A stretch of DNA of 8,170 nt from Roseimaritima sp. GTDB lineage: Bacteria; Planctomycetota; Planctomycetia; Pirellulales; Pirellulaceae. Location: the NCBI GenBank assembly GCA_007124075.1, contig SLFV01000404.1, positions 1-8,170 of the forward strand, given 5' to 3'. The position numbers were made by a program, and so were the translations under genes. A model generated the notes under the pieces. That model ran no database searches and had not been told where the DNA came from. It saw only the letters and a program-made list of their open reading frames with translations. Below, piece after piece: positions 1-5,978 of this stretch (the stretch's first letter is position 1; each line of letters opens with the position of its first letter).

Positions 1-411
1 CCTTTGCCTGAAATCTCACCTGGCTCGCCTTGGATTATTGATGAGGCACAGCGGTTGCCCCGTCGAATGCGACATCGCGTATTCTCCAGCACACTGCCGG
101 TCGTTTTGGCGACTCATACGAATTTGCAGCGTCCCTTGCAAAGATACGGTTACCAGGTCACGACAGTGAACGCGGAGTCGTTGATTCAGCCCGCGAGGTT
201 ATTGCAAATCTTCCAGCGCCGGATTGATGCCGCCCGACTGGACCCCGACCTGCCGTCGTGCCGGATCACCGCAACCGACGTCCATTGGCTAATCCAACAT
301 TACGGTGCCGATGTGCGCGGGATGGAGTATTATCTATACAAACGCGTTCAAGAAAATGCGGGAAAACCATGCGTGGGAGGGCTTTGTGTCGAATTGCGAT
401 TTATCGATTGA
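1..411 (+). CDS. P-loop (AAA-like) ATPase, C-terminal part, 5' end outside window
   Basis: The reading frame is open from base 1 to a TGA at 409-411, so this is the C-terminal ~136 residues of a longer protein. Near the left edge a Walker B-like motif is visible (WIIDEAQRLP, residues ~11-20: hydrophobic run, then Asp-Glu). About 20 residues later comes VVLATHTNL, which fits a sensor-1 strand with polar Thr/Asn. The nucleotide-binding Walker A motif must lie upstream. The tail, with HYGADVRGMEYYLYKRVQE, resembles the C-terminal helical end of small orphan ATPases that I recall from planctomycete genomes; that match is from memory. No partner domain fixes a substrate, so the cellular role is unknown. 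The next gene starts inside this one (26-base overlap), which suggests the two are cotranscribed and translationally coupled. Confidence 0.72.
   Translation, partial: PLPEISPGSPWIIDEAQRLPRRMRHRVFSSTLPVVLATHTNLQRPLQRYGYQVTTVNAESLIQPARLLQIFQRRIDAARLDPDLPSCRITATDVHWLIQHYGADVRGMEYYLYKRVQENAGKPCVGGLCVELRFID
375..380 (+). promoter_or_regulatory. Shine-Dalgarno site GGGAGG for the arrestin-like gene
   Basis: GGGAGG lies 5 bases before a GTG at 386. It decides the start of the following gene, because the upstream in-frame ATG codons (305, 311, 356) have no comparable purine-rich site. It sits inside the coding sequence of the preceding ATPase. Confidence 0.6.
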
Positions 412-1864
412 TTTAGGGGAAGCTAGTGAACAAATCAAAGGCGGTCAGACGGTACGCGGCAGCGTCGTGGTGAATGTCGGTGCCGATGTGCGCTGTTCGG
501 GGTTGGAAGTCCAGACCAGATGGGAGACTCACGGCTATGGCAACGTGCAATCGGGTGTGATCGAGACCAAGAATTTGTTCGAAGGTCAGTGGGAAGCCGA
601 CCAAACCTACCGCTACGACTTTGAGTTAACGGTTGCCGCGTGGCCGCCGACGTATCACGGCGAATTACTAAATATCGATCACCTGATCGAAGCACGCGCG
701 CGGATCCCTTGGAGCTTTGACCCGAAAGTCAGCCGTCACATTCAGGTTACCGCCGTCGATGGCCCGGAAGCCTTCAAAAAAGAAGAAATGACCCGGGTAG
801 GCTGTGCCTGGAGTGCGGGCTGCGGAGTGTTTTTCTTTGTGATGATCAGCTTCGCTGCAGGGCTGCTCTTGGTCAACCCGCTGGTCTGGATGATCGGCGG
901 TGCGATCGGAGCCGTCGCGGCGGGATATTGGATCTTCACTCGGTTCCTGCCGCGTTACCTGCTGGGGCAGGTGGATTACAAGCTGTTGACCGAGCGTTTG
1001 GCTCCGGGGGGCGAATTACGCGGTGAATTGCGATTGCGGCCCAAACGACCTGTTCGGCTGAACCGCATTGTCTGGACCGTTTCTGCGGAGGAAGTTTGCA
1101 CGTCGGGTTCGGGTAGCAATCGGTCTACCAAACGGCATGACCTCTTTCGCCAGGAGGTCGAGGTGTTGGGGGCGACCAAGTTGATGCCCGAACAAAATTG
1201 CCAGTTTCCGCTATTGCTCCGACTGCCCGAGCAGCCCTACTATTCGATCGGGTTGACCGACAACCATTTGACGTGGACTGCGGGATTGCGGGTCGACATC
1301 CCACGCTGGCCGGACTTGGTAGAATCGCTGGTGTTCCAAGTGCTCCCGCAAACGGCATTGGTGACGGAGAGAAGCGTTACGGACATGCACCCCGCCGGGA
1401 AGGAGGACCCGAAGCCGACGTTTGACTCCCCGCACGCAGCCCCCAACGGTCAGTCTGGAGCCAGTCTCCCTCCAATCGTCGAAGGCGGAAGCGACCAATC
1501 CTCTTCTGCAGGCGGAGTAACGTTTGCCGAAACCGTTCGGTTCCTCTGGCAGGCTCGGGGTGATCGCCAGCAGACCGATTTGCTGACCCAGGCGGTCGAA
1601 GGGCTCTGCTTTGACATCGATCTGGTCTATGAACGGCGAGCAGCCTTCTACGGAGACGACCCCGCGGGTTATCCGGGAGGATTAACGGTTTGGGGCAGTT
1701 ACCCCAATCCCGAATTGGCGCTACTGCTGCATGTCCCCGCCGAACTGGAGGACCAACTCCCTGCTTTCGGCGGCAGCCGCTGGACAGGACGCGGAACCGT
1801 GGTTGGATACGATCATTCGCTGGGACGCTTGGTCATTCGGATCGAAGCTCCTGCAGAAACGTGA
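386..1864 (+). CDS. Membrane protein with two arrestin-like regions
   Basis: Encodes 492 residues if the GTG at 386 is the start; this is chosen because GGGAGG precedes it by 5 bases and because the recognisable fold begins right after it (SNCDLSIDLG). Residues ~4-125 look like an arrestin/Vps26-type beta sandwich: an alternating pattern, a 'GG-x-TVRGSVVV' strand, and a YHGELLNIDHLIEARARIPW segment typical of arrestin N-domains. Two hydrophobic segments follow (~147-165 and ~167-187), separated by Asn-Pro, so a membrane hairpin is likely. Residues ~191-335 form a second beta-rich, arrestin-C-like region. A Pro/Gly/Ser-rich linker (~335-375) leads to a ~115-residue C-terminal domain that I do not recognise. 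The membrane hairpin would put both beta regions on the same face, probably the cytoplasm. It overlaps the upstream ATPase gene by 26 bases. The function is unknown; a scaffold role is inference from the fold. An ATG start at 356 (502 residues) is the main alternative. Confidence 0.7.
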   Translation: MSNCDLSIDLGEASEQIKGGQTVRGSVVVNVGADVRCSGLEVQTRWETHGYGNVQSGVIETKNLFEGQWEADQTYRYDFELTVAAWPPTYHGELLNIDHLIEARARIPWSFDPKVSRHIQVTAVDGPEAFKKEEMTRVGCAWSAGCGVFFFVMISFAAGLLLVNPLVWMIGGAIGAVAAGYWIFTRFLPRYLLGQVDYKLLTERLAPGGELRGELRLRPKRPVRLNRIVWTVSAEEVCTSGSGSNRSTKRHDLFRQEVEVLGATKLMPEQNCQFPLLLRLPEQPYYSIGLTDNHLTWTAGLRVDIPRWPDLVESLVFQVLPQTALVTERSVTDMHPAGKEDPKPTFDSPHAAPNGQSGASLPPIVEGGSDQSSSAGGVTFAETVRFLWQARGDRQQTDLLTQAVEGLCFDIDLVYERRAAFYGDDPAGYPGGLTVWGSYPNPELALLLHVPAELEDQLPAFGGSRWTGRGTVVGYDHSLGRLVIRIEAPAET

Positions 1865-2049
1865 TTCAACGGTGCTGTTTGGACGAGCTGGGCTGGATCA
1901 AGACAGGCCCTGCGCAGCAGGAATGGACGGCAGAGCTGCAGGCAAGCAGCCGGTGTACACTTCCAAAAGCTTCCAAAATGAAGTCAAAGTTGTCGGCTCG
2001 TGGCAAGTAGACATCGTTTCCGCACCTGCAACCAGACGCGAAAAAGTTC

Positions 2050-2078
2050 TTGCATTTAGGGTTGTCAACAGATAGGAT
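2050..2078 (+). promoter_or_regulatory. Weak sigma70-like promoter candidate for the zinc-ribbon gene
   Basis: TTGCAT (2050-2055) and TAGGAT (2073-2078) are separated by exactly 17 bases. They match the -35 and -10 consensus at 3/6 and 4/6 positions. A transcript would start near 2085, giving a ~55-base leader before the ATG at 2141. The match is poor enough that chance is possible. Confidence 0.25.
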
Positions 2079-2090
2079 TCACGAACGTGA
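2079..2090 (+). repeat. Inverted repeat TCACG-AA-CGTGA
   Basis: A perfect 5-base inverted repeat with a 2-base centre lies just after the candidate -10 box, over the predicted transcription start. The position would suit a repressor operator, but an element of this size can occur by chance. Confidence 0.3.
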
Positions 2091-2140
2091 GGCCCGAGCT
2101 TTCTCTTCACCTTTCCTTGCTGGCAAACGGAGATGCCCCT

Positions 2141-2377
2141 ATGACACTGCGTTTCGCACAATCATGTCCGACTTGTGGTCGCCGGATCAACATCCGCTTG
2201 GAGCTTCTGGGACGCACTATCGCTTGTCCGCACTGTCACGCGGAATTCCTTGCTAGCGACCGCTCGCAAGACGGGCCTCCCAGCCAGCCGGATTTGATGT
2301 GTCGCGTTGATGCGGTTCTTCGACAAGCGGAGACGCTGGGGGTAGACGTGGTAGGCCCTACCGAGTCATTTCGTTAA
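2141..2377 (+). CDS. Small zinc-ribbon protein (two CxxC pairs)
   Basis: Encodes 78 residues. The start is the ATG at 2141, supported by GGAG at 2129-2132 eight bases upstream and by the protein core beginning immediately after it (TLRFAQSCPTCGRRINIR). An upstream in-frame GTG at 2087 would add 18 residues that look non-conserved. Cysteines at residues 9, 12, 28 and 31 (SCPTCG ... ACPHCHAEF) form a four-Cys zinc ribbon with a 15-residue spacing. The motif resembles the MJ0042-type/rubredoxin-like ribbon often found at the N-terminus of planctomycete proteins, but here it is nearly the whole protein. The C-terminal ~40 residues are polar, with a short helix-like stretch (CRVDAVLRQAETLG), and no DNA-binding or enzymatic domain follows. 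Its role is unknown. It sits alone between a weak promoter and a terminator-like hairpin, so it may be its own transcription unit. Confidence 0.72.
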   Translation: MTLRFAQSCPTCGRRINIRLELLGRTIACPHCHAEFLASDRSQDGPPSQPDLMCRVDAVLRQAETLGVDVVGPTESFR

Positions 2378-2388
2378 AGCCCCCTTCC

Positions 2389-2410
2389 CTCCTCCTCGTG
2401 GAGGGGTTTT
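2389..2410 (+). terminator. Terminator-like hairpin after the zinc-ribbon gene
   Basis: Bases 2389-2395 pair with 2400-2406 (7 pairs, one a T-G wobble; loop TCGT), followed at once by TTTT (2407-2410). The hairpin begins 12 bases after the zinc-ribbon stop. The T run is short, so this would be a modest intrinsic terminator. It would separate that gene from the oxidase operon. Confidence 0.42.
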
Positions 2411-2507
2411 CCCGCCGCTGCCCATGCGTTGGTCCTGATGCGAAAGGGGCACGGAGGGTCGGCTGGTGTTCGCTGCTAGCTTTTGCATGGACGCAAACTT
2501 CAAGGAC

Positions 2508-2525
2508 GCGCGCATGTATGCGCGC
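2508..2525 (+). repeat. Perfect palindrome GCGCGCAT-GT-ATGCGCGC
   Basis: Eight bases repeat in inverted orientation around a 2-base centre with no mismatch. It can form a hairpin (6-bp GC stem, loop ATGTAT) or serve as a two-fold binding site for a dimeric regulator. It lies about 240 bases before the oxidase start codon, in the only long non-coding stretch upstream of the operon. Confidence 0.55.
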
Positions 2526-2768
2526 CATTGAGCACGCTGATACGTCACACTCCGATGGTGAAAGGTTTCATTTTTGGAGTTGGTTGCGCCCTTGTCGGGG
2601 TTCTTGTGTGGCGAAGCGACGCAGTTTCCAGAGTTGGCGTCGGAGGCTTCAGCTTTGGCACCATACTTGTTAGGATGGCGTCCCATCAACCGCGTCGTGT
2701 TGCAGGTGAAGGCTGCGGTGCCGACGCATGACGCGACGTTTCCTCCTTTTTTCCTTCTAGCTTCTTCT

Positions 2769-5108
2769 ATGGCAACAGTGACTGCAAACGACCAGCATGA
2801 TGCGGTACCCAACGGCGACTCGGGCAGCGGCGGCGAGTTGCAAATGGAGCAATTTAGTTACGACGACACCATCGTCCGCATGTTTGCGGCGGCGACCATC
2901 CTGTGGGGCTTGGTGGGAACACTGGCGGGATTAATCGTTGCGGTACTGCTGATTCTTCCTGAACTGACGGCGGGCCTGCCGTGGTTATCCTTTGGGCGTC
3001 TTCGCCCGTTGCACACGAACGCGGCAATTTTTGCCTTCGCGGGAAATGCGATCTTTGCGGCGATTTACTACAGCACGCAGCGTTTGTGCAAAACGCGAAT
3101 GTGGAGCGATACGCTTAGTCACCTGCATTTTTGGGGCTGGCAGTTAGTCATTGTTCTTGCAGCGGTGACCCTGCCACTGGGGATTACTCAAGGCAAAGAA
3201 TATGCCGAGCTAGAATGGCCGATCGATATTTTGATTGCGGTCGTCTGGCTGTTTGTCTTTGGCGGCAATTTTTTGATGACCTTGATCAACCGTCGCGAGC
3301 GCCACATGTACGTGGCATTGTGGTTTTACATCGCCACGATCGTAACGGTTGCCTTGCTACACGTTTTCAACAACCTAGTGTTGCCAGCGGGTTGGTTCAA
3401 AGGATACAGCGTTTACGCGGGGGTCCAGGACGCGTTCATGCAGTGGTGGTACGGCCACAACGCAGTTGCATTTTTTCTGACCACCCCGTTTTTGGGGTTA
3501 ATGTACTACTTCCTGCCCAAGGCGGCGGAACGGCCTGTTTTTAGTTATCGACTGAGCATCATTCACTTCTGGTCGTTGGTGTTCATTTACATCTGGGCTG
3601 GACCTCACCACCTGCATTACACGGCGCTGCCTGAATGGGCATCGACGCTGGGAATGTTATTCAGCGTGATGCTGTGGATGCCCAGTTGGGGCGGCATGAT
3701 CAACGGCTTGCTAACGCTCCGCGGTGCCTGGCACAAGGTTGCAGCGGATCCCGTGCTGAAGTTCTTTGTTGTTGGGATCACGTTCTACGGCATGGCCACG
3801 TTTGAAGGGCCGATGTTGTCGATCAAGGCAATCAACGCGTTGAGTCACTACACCGACTGGACGATTGCGCACGTCCACTCGGGGGCTTTGGGCTGGAATG
3901 GCTTCATGACCTTCGGGATGCTGTATTGGCTGTTGCCACGATTGTTCCAGACAAAGATGTGGAGCGAAAAGCTGGTTAGTTGGCATTTCTGGACGGGCAC
4001 GATCGCCATTCTACTGTACATCATTCCCATTTATGCCGCTGGTTTGATGCAGGGATTGATGTGGCGTGATCTGGACGAGACTGGAAATTTGACTTATCCG
4101 GAATTGATCGAAACGATTCAAGCGATTATCCCGCTGTGGTGGTTACGGGTCGTTGGTGGCCTCTTGTATGTGGCCGGGGTCTGCATGCTATCGATGAATG
4201 CCGTGATGACATGGCTTGCACGTCCCGCGGAGTACGAGGTTCCGGTTTACACGGCACCGCGATTGACCAAGCATTACGACGAACAGGTGCCCCCGTCCAA
4301 GGACGAATTGGCTGATGCTCCCGTACTGGATGTTGCGAAGAAACTGAATATTTGGGCACGTATGGATTGGCATCGACGCTGGGAGCGGTTGCCAGTGCGT
4401 TTTACCGTCATTACGACGATCGCCGTGGTTGTCGCGACGTTGTTCGAGTTGATACCGACTTTCCTGATTCGCAGCAACGTCCCCACGATTGCAACCGTTC
4501 AGCCCTACACGCCGTTGGAGTTGGCGGGTCGCCATATTTACGTCTCCGAAGGTTGCTACAATTGTCATTCACAAATGATTAGGCCGATCGTAGCCGAAAC
4601 GATTCGCTACGGCGAATACAGCAAGGCTGGGGAGTTCATTTATGACCGTCCATTCCAGTGGGGCAGTCGGCGAATCGGTCCCGATCTTGCCCGCGAGGGT
4701 GGGAAGCAGAGTAGTTTTTGGCATTGGCGTCATTTTGAGAATCCCACCGAAGTCTCCGAAGGCTCGGTAATGCCCGCTTACGCGCACCTGTTGGCGGACG
4801 ACTTGAACTTCAAAGCAATCCAACCGCATGTGATGGCGGCGTATCACTTGGGAGCTCCCTATAGTGACGCGGAGTTGGAGCAGGTTGAGAAATTAGCGCG
4901 TCGTCAGGCAGAGGAGATTGCGGCGGAGATCGTGCAGCAGGGAGGCCCGGCGGCAATGCACGAAAAACAAGCGATCGCGTTGATTGCTTACCTGCAACGT
5001 CTGGGGACCGATTTGTTTCGCACGGAAGAGCCTGAGGTTGCCGAACCGACGATCGAGGTGGACGTTGCGGACGCATTACCGGAGGAGGAACCCCTTGCCC
5101 AGCGCTAG
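2769..5108 (+). CDS. ccoNO: Fused cbb3-type cytochrome c oxidase subunits I and II (CcoN-CcoO)
   Basis: This 779-residue protein joins the catalytic subunit CcoN (~1-500) to the monoheme cytochrome subunit CcoO (~525-779) through a hydrophilic linker. It reduces oxygen to water at the inner membrane and pumps protons. CcoN shows the heme-copper ligands: His82 (LHTNA) and His370 (HVHSG) for low-spin heme b, His368 for high-spin heme b3, His230 (WWYGHN) and His280/His281 (HHLHY) for CuB, and Tyr260 (SYRLSIIH), which matches the cross-linked Tyr of cbb3 enzymes. About 12 hydrophobic helices are visible. The CcoO part has a helix (~545-567), a heme c site CYNCH (596-600) and a candidate distal ligand Met668 (GSVMPAY). 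It ends in an acidic tail. The start at 2769 (MATVTAND) has no Shine-Dalgarno; ATG 2844 (MEQFSYDD) is a possible alternative, and the frame is open back to 2574. Two separate genes are usual in proteobacteria; fused forms are known in other phyla. It is the first gene of the operon. Confidence 0.96.
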   Translation: MATVTANDQHDAVPNGDSGSGGELQMEQFSYDDTIVRMFAAATILWGLVGTLAGLIVAVLLILPELTAGLPWLSFGRLRPLHTNAAIFAFAGNAIFAAIYYSTQRLCKTRMWSDTLSHLHFWGWQLVIVLAAVTLPLGITQGKEYAELEWPIDILIAVVWLFVFGGNFLMTLINRRERHMYVALWFYIATIVTVALLHVFNNLVLPAGWFKGYSVYAGVQDAFMQWWYGHNAVAFFLTTPFLGLMYYFLPKAAERPVFSYRLSIIHFWSLVFIYIWAGPHHLHYTALPEWASTLGMLFSVMLWMPSWGGMINGLLTLRGAWHKVAADPVLKFFVVGITFYGMATFEGPMLSIKAINALSHYTDWTIAHVHSGALGWNGFMTFGMLYWLLPRLFQTKMWSEKLVSWHFWTGTIAILLYIIPIYAAGLMQGLMWRDLDETGNLTYPELIETIQAIIPLWWLRVVGGLLYVAGVCMLSMNAVMTWLARPAEYEVPVYTAPRLTKHYDEQVPPSKDELADAPVLDVAKKLNIWARMDWHRRWERLPVRFTVITTIAVVVATLFELIPTFLIRSNVPTIATVQPYTPLELAGRHIYVSEGCYNCHSQMIRPIVAETIRYGEYSKAGEFIYDRPFQWGSRRIGPDLAREGGKQSSFWHWRHFENPTEVSEGSVMPAYAHLLADDLNFKAIQPHVMAAYHLGAPYSDAELEQVEKLARRQAEEIAAEIVQQGGPAAMHEKQAIALIAYLQRLGTDLFRTEEPEVAEPTIEVDVADALPEEEPLAQR

Positions 5109-5194
5109 CAGAACAGTTCGCGTGGGGACGCATGTCTGACGCAGTGGCGTCTTTCTGGCCCGAGAATGCTTAGCCCTTTTTTATTTGATGATTG

Positions 5195-5374
5195 ATGTTA
5201 AAAGACTTACTGACTGCAATTGATTTCTCTGACTGTGCGGAGTTCGCCTTGGCCCTGTTTGTCGCAGCGTTCCTGGGGATCGTCTATGGTGCGTTGCGAC
5301 TGAGCAAACAGGCTGCCGAACGCTTTGCTTCGATTCCGCTTAGTGACCAGGTGAAGGACCCGCGCCATGAGTAA
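5195..5374 (+). CDS. ccoQ: CcoQ-like small membrane subunit of cbb3 oxidase
   Basis: A 59-residue protein with one transmembrane helix (~16-34, FALALFVAAFLGIVYGALRL) and a short polar tail rich in charged residues. Size, single helix and position between the catalytic subunits and CcoP are those of CcoQ, a poorly conserved subunit that stabilises the oxidase complex. Sequence alone would not prove the assignment. The start is taken as ATG 5195 rather than the adjacent TTG 5192. No clear Shine-Dalgarno is visible; the 86 bases between ccoNO and this gene hold a weak 5-bp hairpin (5138-5142 with 5147-5151) and a T-rich run (5177-5186). The stop overlaps the start of ccoP by 8 bases, implying coupled translation. 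Confidence 0.8.
   Translation: MLKDLLTAIDFSDCAEFALALFVAAFLGIVYGALRLSKQAAERFASIPLSDQVKDPRHE
5354..5358 (+). promoter_or_regulatory. Shine-Dalgarno site AAGGA for ccoP
   Basis: AAGGA lies 8 bases before the ATG at 5367, inside the 3' end of ccoQ. It supports this start and the 8-base ccoQ/ccoP overlap. Confidence 0.6.
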
Positions 5375-5948
5375 TGCACCCAAAATGGACCACGCTTATG
5401 ATGGGATCGAGGAGTTTGATAATCCCTTGCCCGGTTGGTGGAAGTGGTTATTTGTTGCCTCGATTGTTTACAGCCCCTTTTATTTCATTTATTACCACGG
5501 CGGCGGCGAGGGCAGGTCCCTGAGCGATTTGCATAGCGTCGCGTTGGCGGAGAACAGCCGGCGTCAATTCGGCGAGATCGGCGACTTGCAACCGACGGAG
5601 GAGGTGCTGGCCTACTACATGCACGAACCACGCTGGGTAGGTGTCGGTGAGTCGGTATACCGGACTCATTGCATTTCTTGCCATGGTCGCGAGGGAGAGG
5701 GTAAGGTGGGGCCTAACTTGACCGACGAGCATTTCAAGTACATTAACACGTTGCCCGATATCGCGAAGGTCATCAACGAGGGAGCCGGGAACGGGGCGAT
5801 GCCGCAGTGGGCCGGTCGGCTGCATCCCAATGAGGTCGTGCTGGTGTCAGCATACGTGGCCTCCATGCGAGGCAGGAACATTGATGGTCGTCCGCCCGAA
5901 GGAAAACAGATTCCCGCTTGGCCTGAACCGCCCGGCGAAGCCCCCTAG
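5367..5948 (+). CDS. ccoP: Single-heme CcoP-type cytochrome c subunit of cbb3 oxidase
   Basis: This 193-residue membrane-anchored cytochrome c feeds electrons to the oxidase. The N-terminus is classic CcoP: an acidic YDGIEEFDNPLPGWWKW motif (~11-27) and a helix to ~43. The periplasmic part carries one heme c site, CISCH (Cys102, Cys105, His106), then GREGEGKVGPNLTD and the likely distal ligand Met145 (GNGAMPQWAG), as in class I cytochromes c. CcoP proteins usually have ~290-310 residues and two CxxCH sites; here the second is absent and the protein is about 100 residues shorter, with a clean stop and no trace of a second domain downstream. The remaining domain ends in a Pro-rich tail. The start at 5367 has a good ribosome site. 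It overlaps ccoQ by 8 bases and is followed 30 bases later by ccoG. Confidence 0.93.
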   Translation: MSNAPKMDHAYDGIEEFDNPLPGWWKWLFVASIVYSPFYFIYYHGGGEGRSLSDLHSVALAENSRRQFGEIGDLQPTEEVLAYYMHEPRWVGVGESVYRTHCISCHGREGEGKVGPNLTDEHFKYINTLPDIAKVINEGAGNGAMPQWAGRLHPNEVVLVSAYVASMRGRNIDGRPPEGKQIPAWPEPPGEAP

Positions 5949-5978
5949 AATCGAACGCCGAAATGAAAGGCGTAACCA

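Larger units (their letters stand above)
1865..2140 (+). other. Gene-free gap between arrestin-like and zinc-ribbon genes
   Basis: No convincing gene lies in these 276 bases; the open frames crossing it have no start signal and no recognisable protein. It holds a short tandem repeat (CTTCCAAAA at 1960-1968 and again at 1970-1978), a weak promoter candidate (2050-2078) and a small inverted repeat (2079-2090). I see no strong terminator for the upstream gene. Confidence 0.5.
2378..2768 (+). other. Gene-free leader region upstream of the cbb3 operon
   Basis: These 391 bases contain no gene that I can defend. They hold the terminator-like hairpin (2389-2410), an 18-base palindrome (2508-2525), a marginal small open frame (2555-2731) and a pyrimidine-rich run (2739-2768) directly before ccoNO. 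A promoter for the operon should lie here. The best I can find is TTCAGC (2648-2653), 17 bases, TAGGAT (2671-2676), which is weak. By eye there is no FNR/Anr-type TTGAT-N4-ATCAA box, the usual oxygen-responsive site upstream of cbb3 genes in proteobacteria. Confidence 0.5.

Noticed and set aside
1960..1978. Two tandem copies of CTTCCAAAA as a possible regulatory iteron
   Set aside because: Only two copies, short, and far from any promoter-like sequence; kept only as a note in the gap description.
1731..2075. Plus-strand open frame bridging the end of the arrestin-like gene and the gap
   Set aside because: It starts inside the arrestin-like gene out of frame, has no ribosome site, and its composition is not protein-like.
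2350..2362. GGTAGG-C-CCTACC palindrome
   Set aside because: It lies within the coding end of the zinc-ribbon gene and the loop is too small for a stable hairpin; probably chance.
2574..2768. In-frame 65-residue N-terminal extension of CcoN
   Set aside because: It starts at a TTG without a ribosome site, and CcoN proteins begin shortly before the conserved YDD motif; the extension has no feature of a signal or helix.
2366..2812. 148-codon minus-strand open frame across the oxidase leader
   Set aside because: The translation has low-complexity basic composition, no recognisable motif and runs into the start of ccoNO; no ribosome site is visible.
5138..5156. Hairpin GACGC-AGTG-GCGTC between ccoNO and ccoQ as a terminator
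   Set aside because: The stem is only 5 pairs, the following T run is broken, and the downstream genes clearly belong to the same oxidase.
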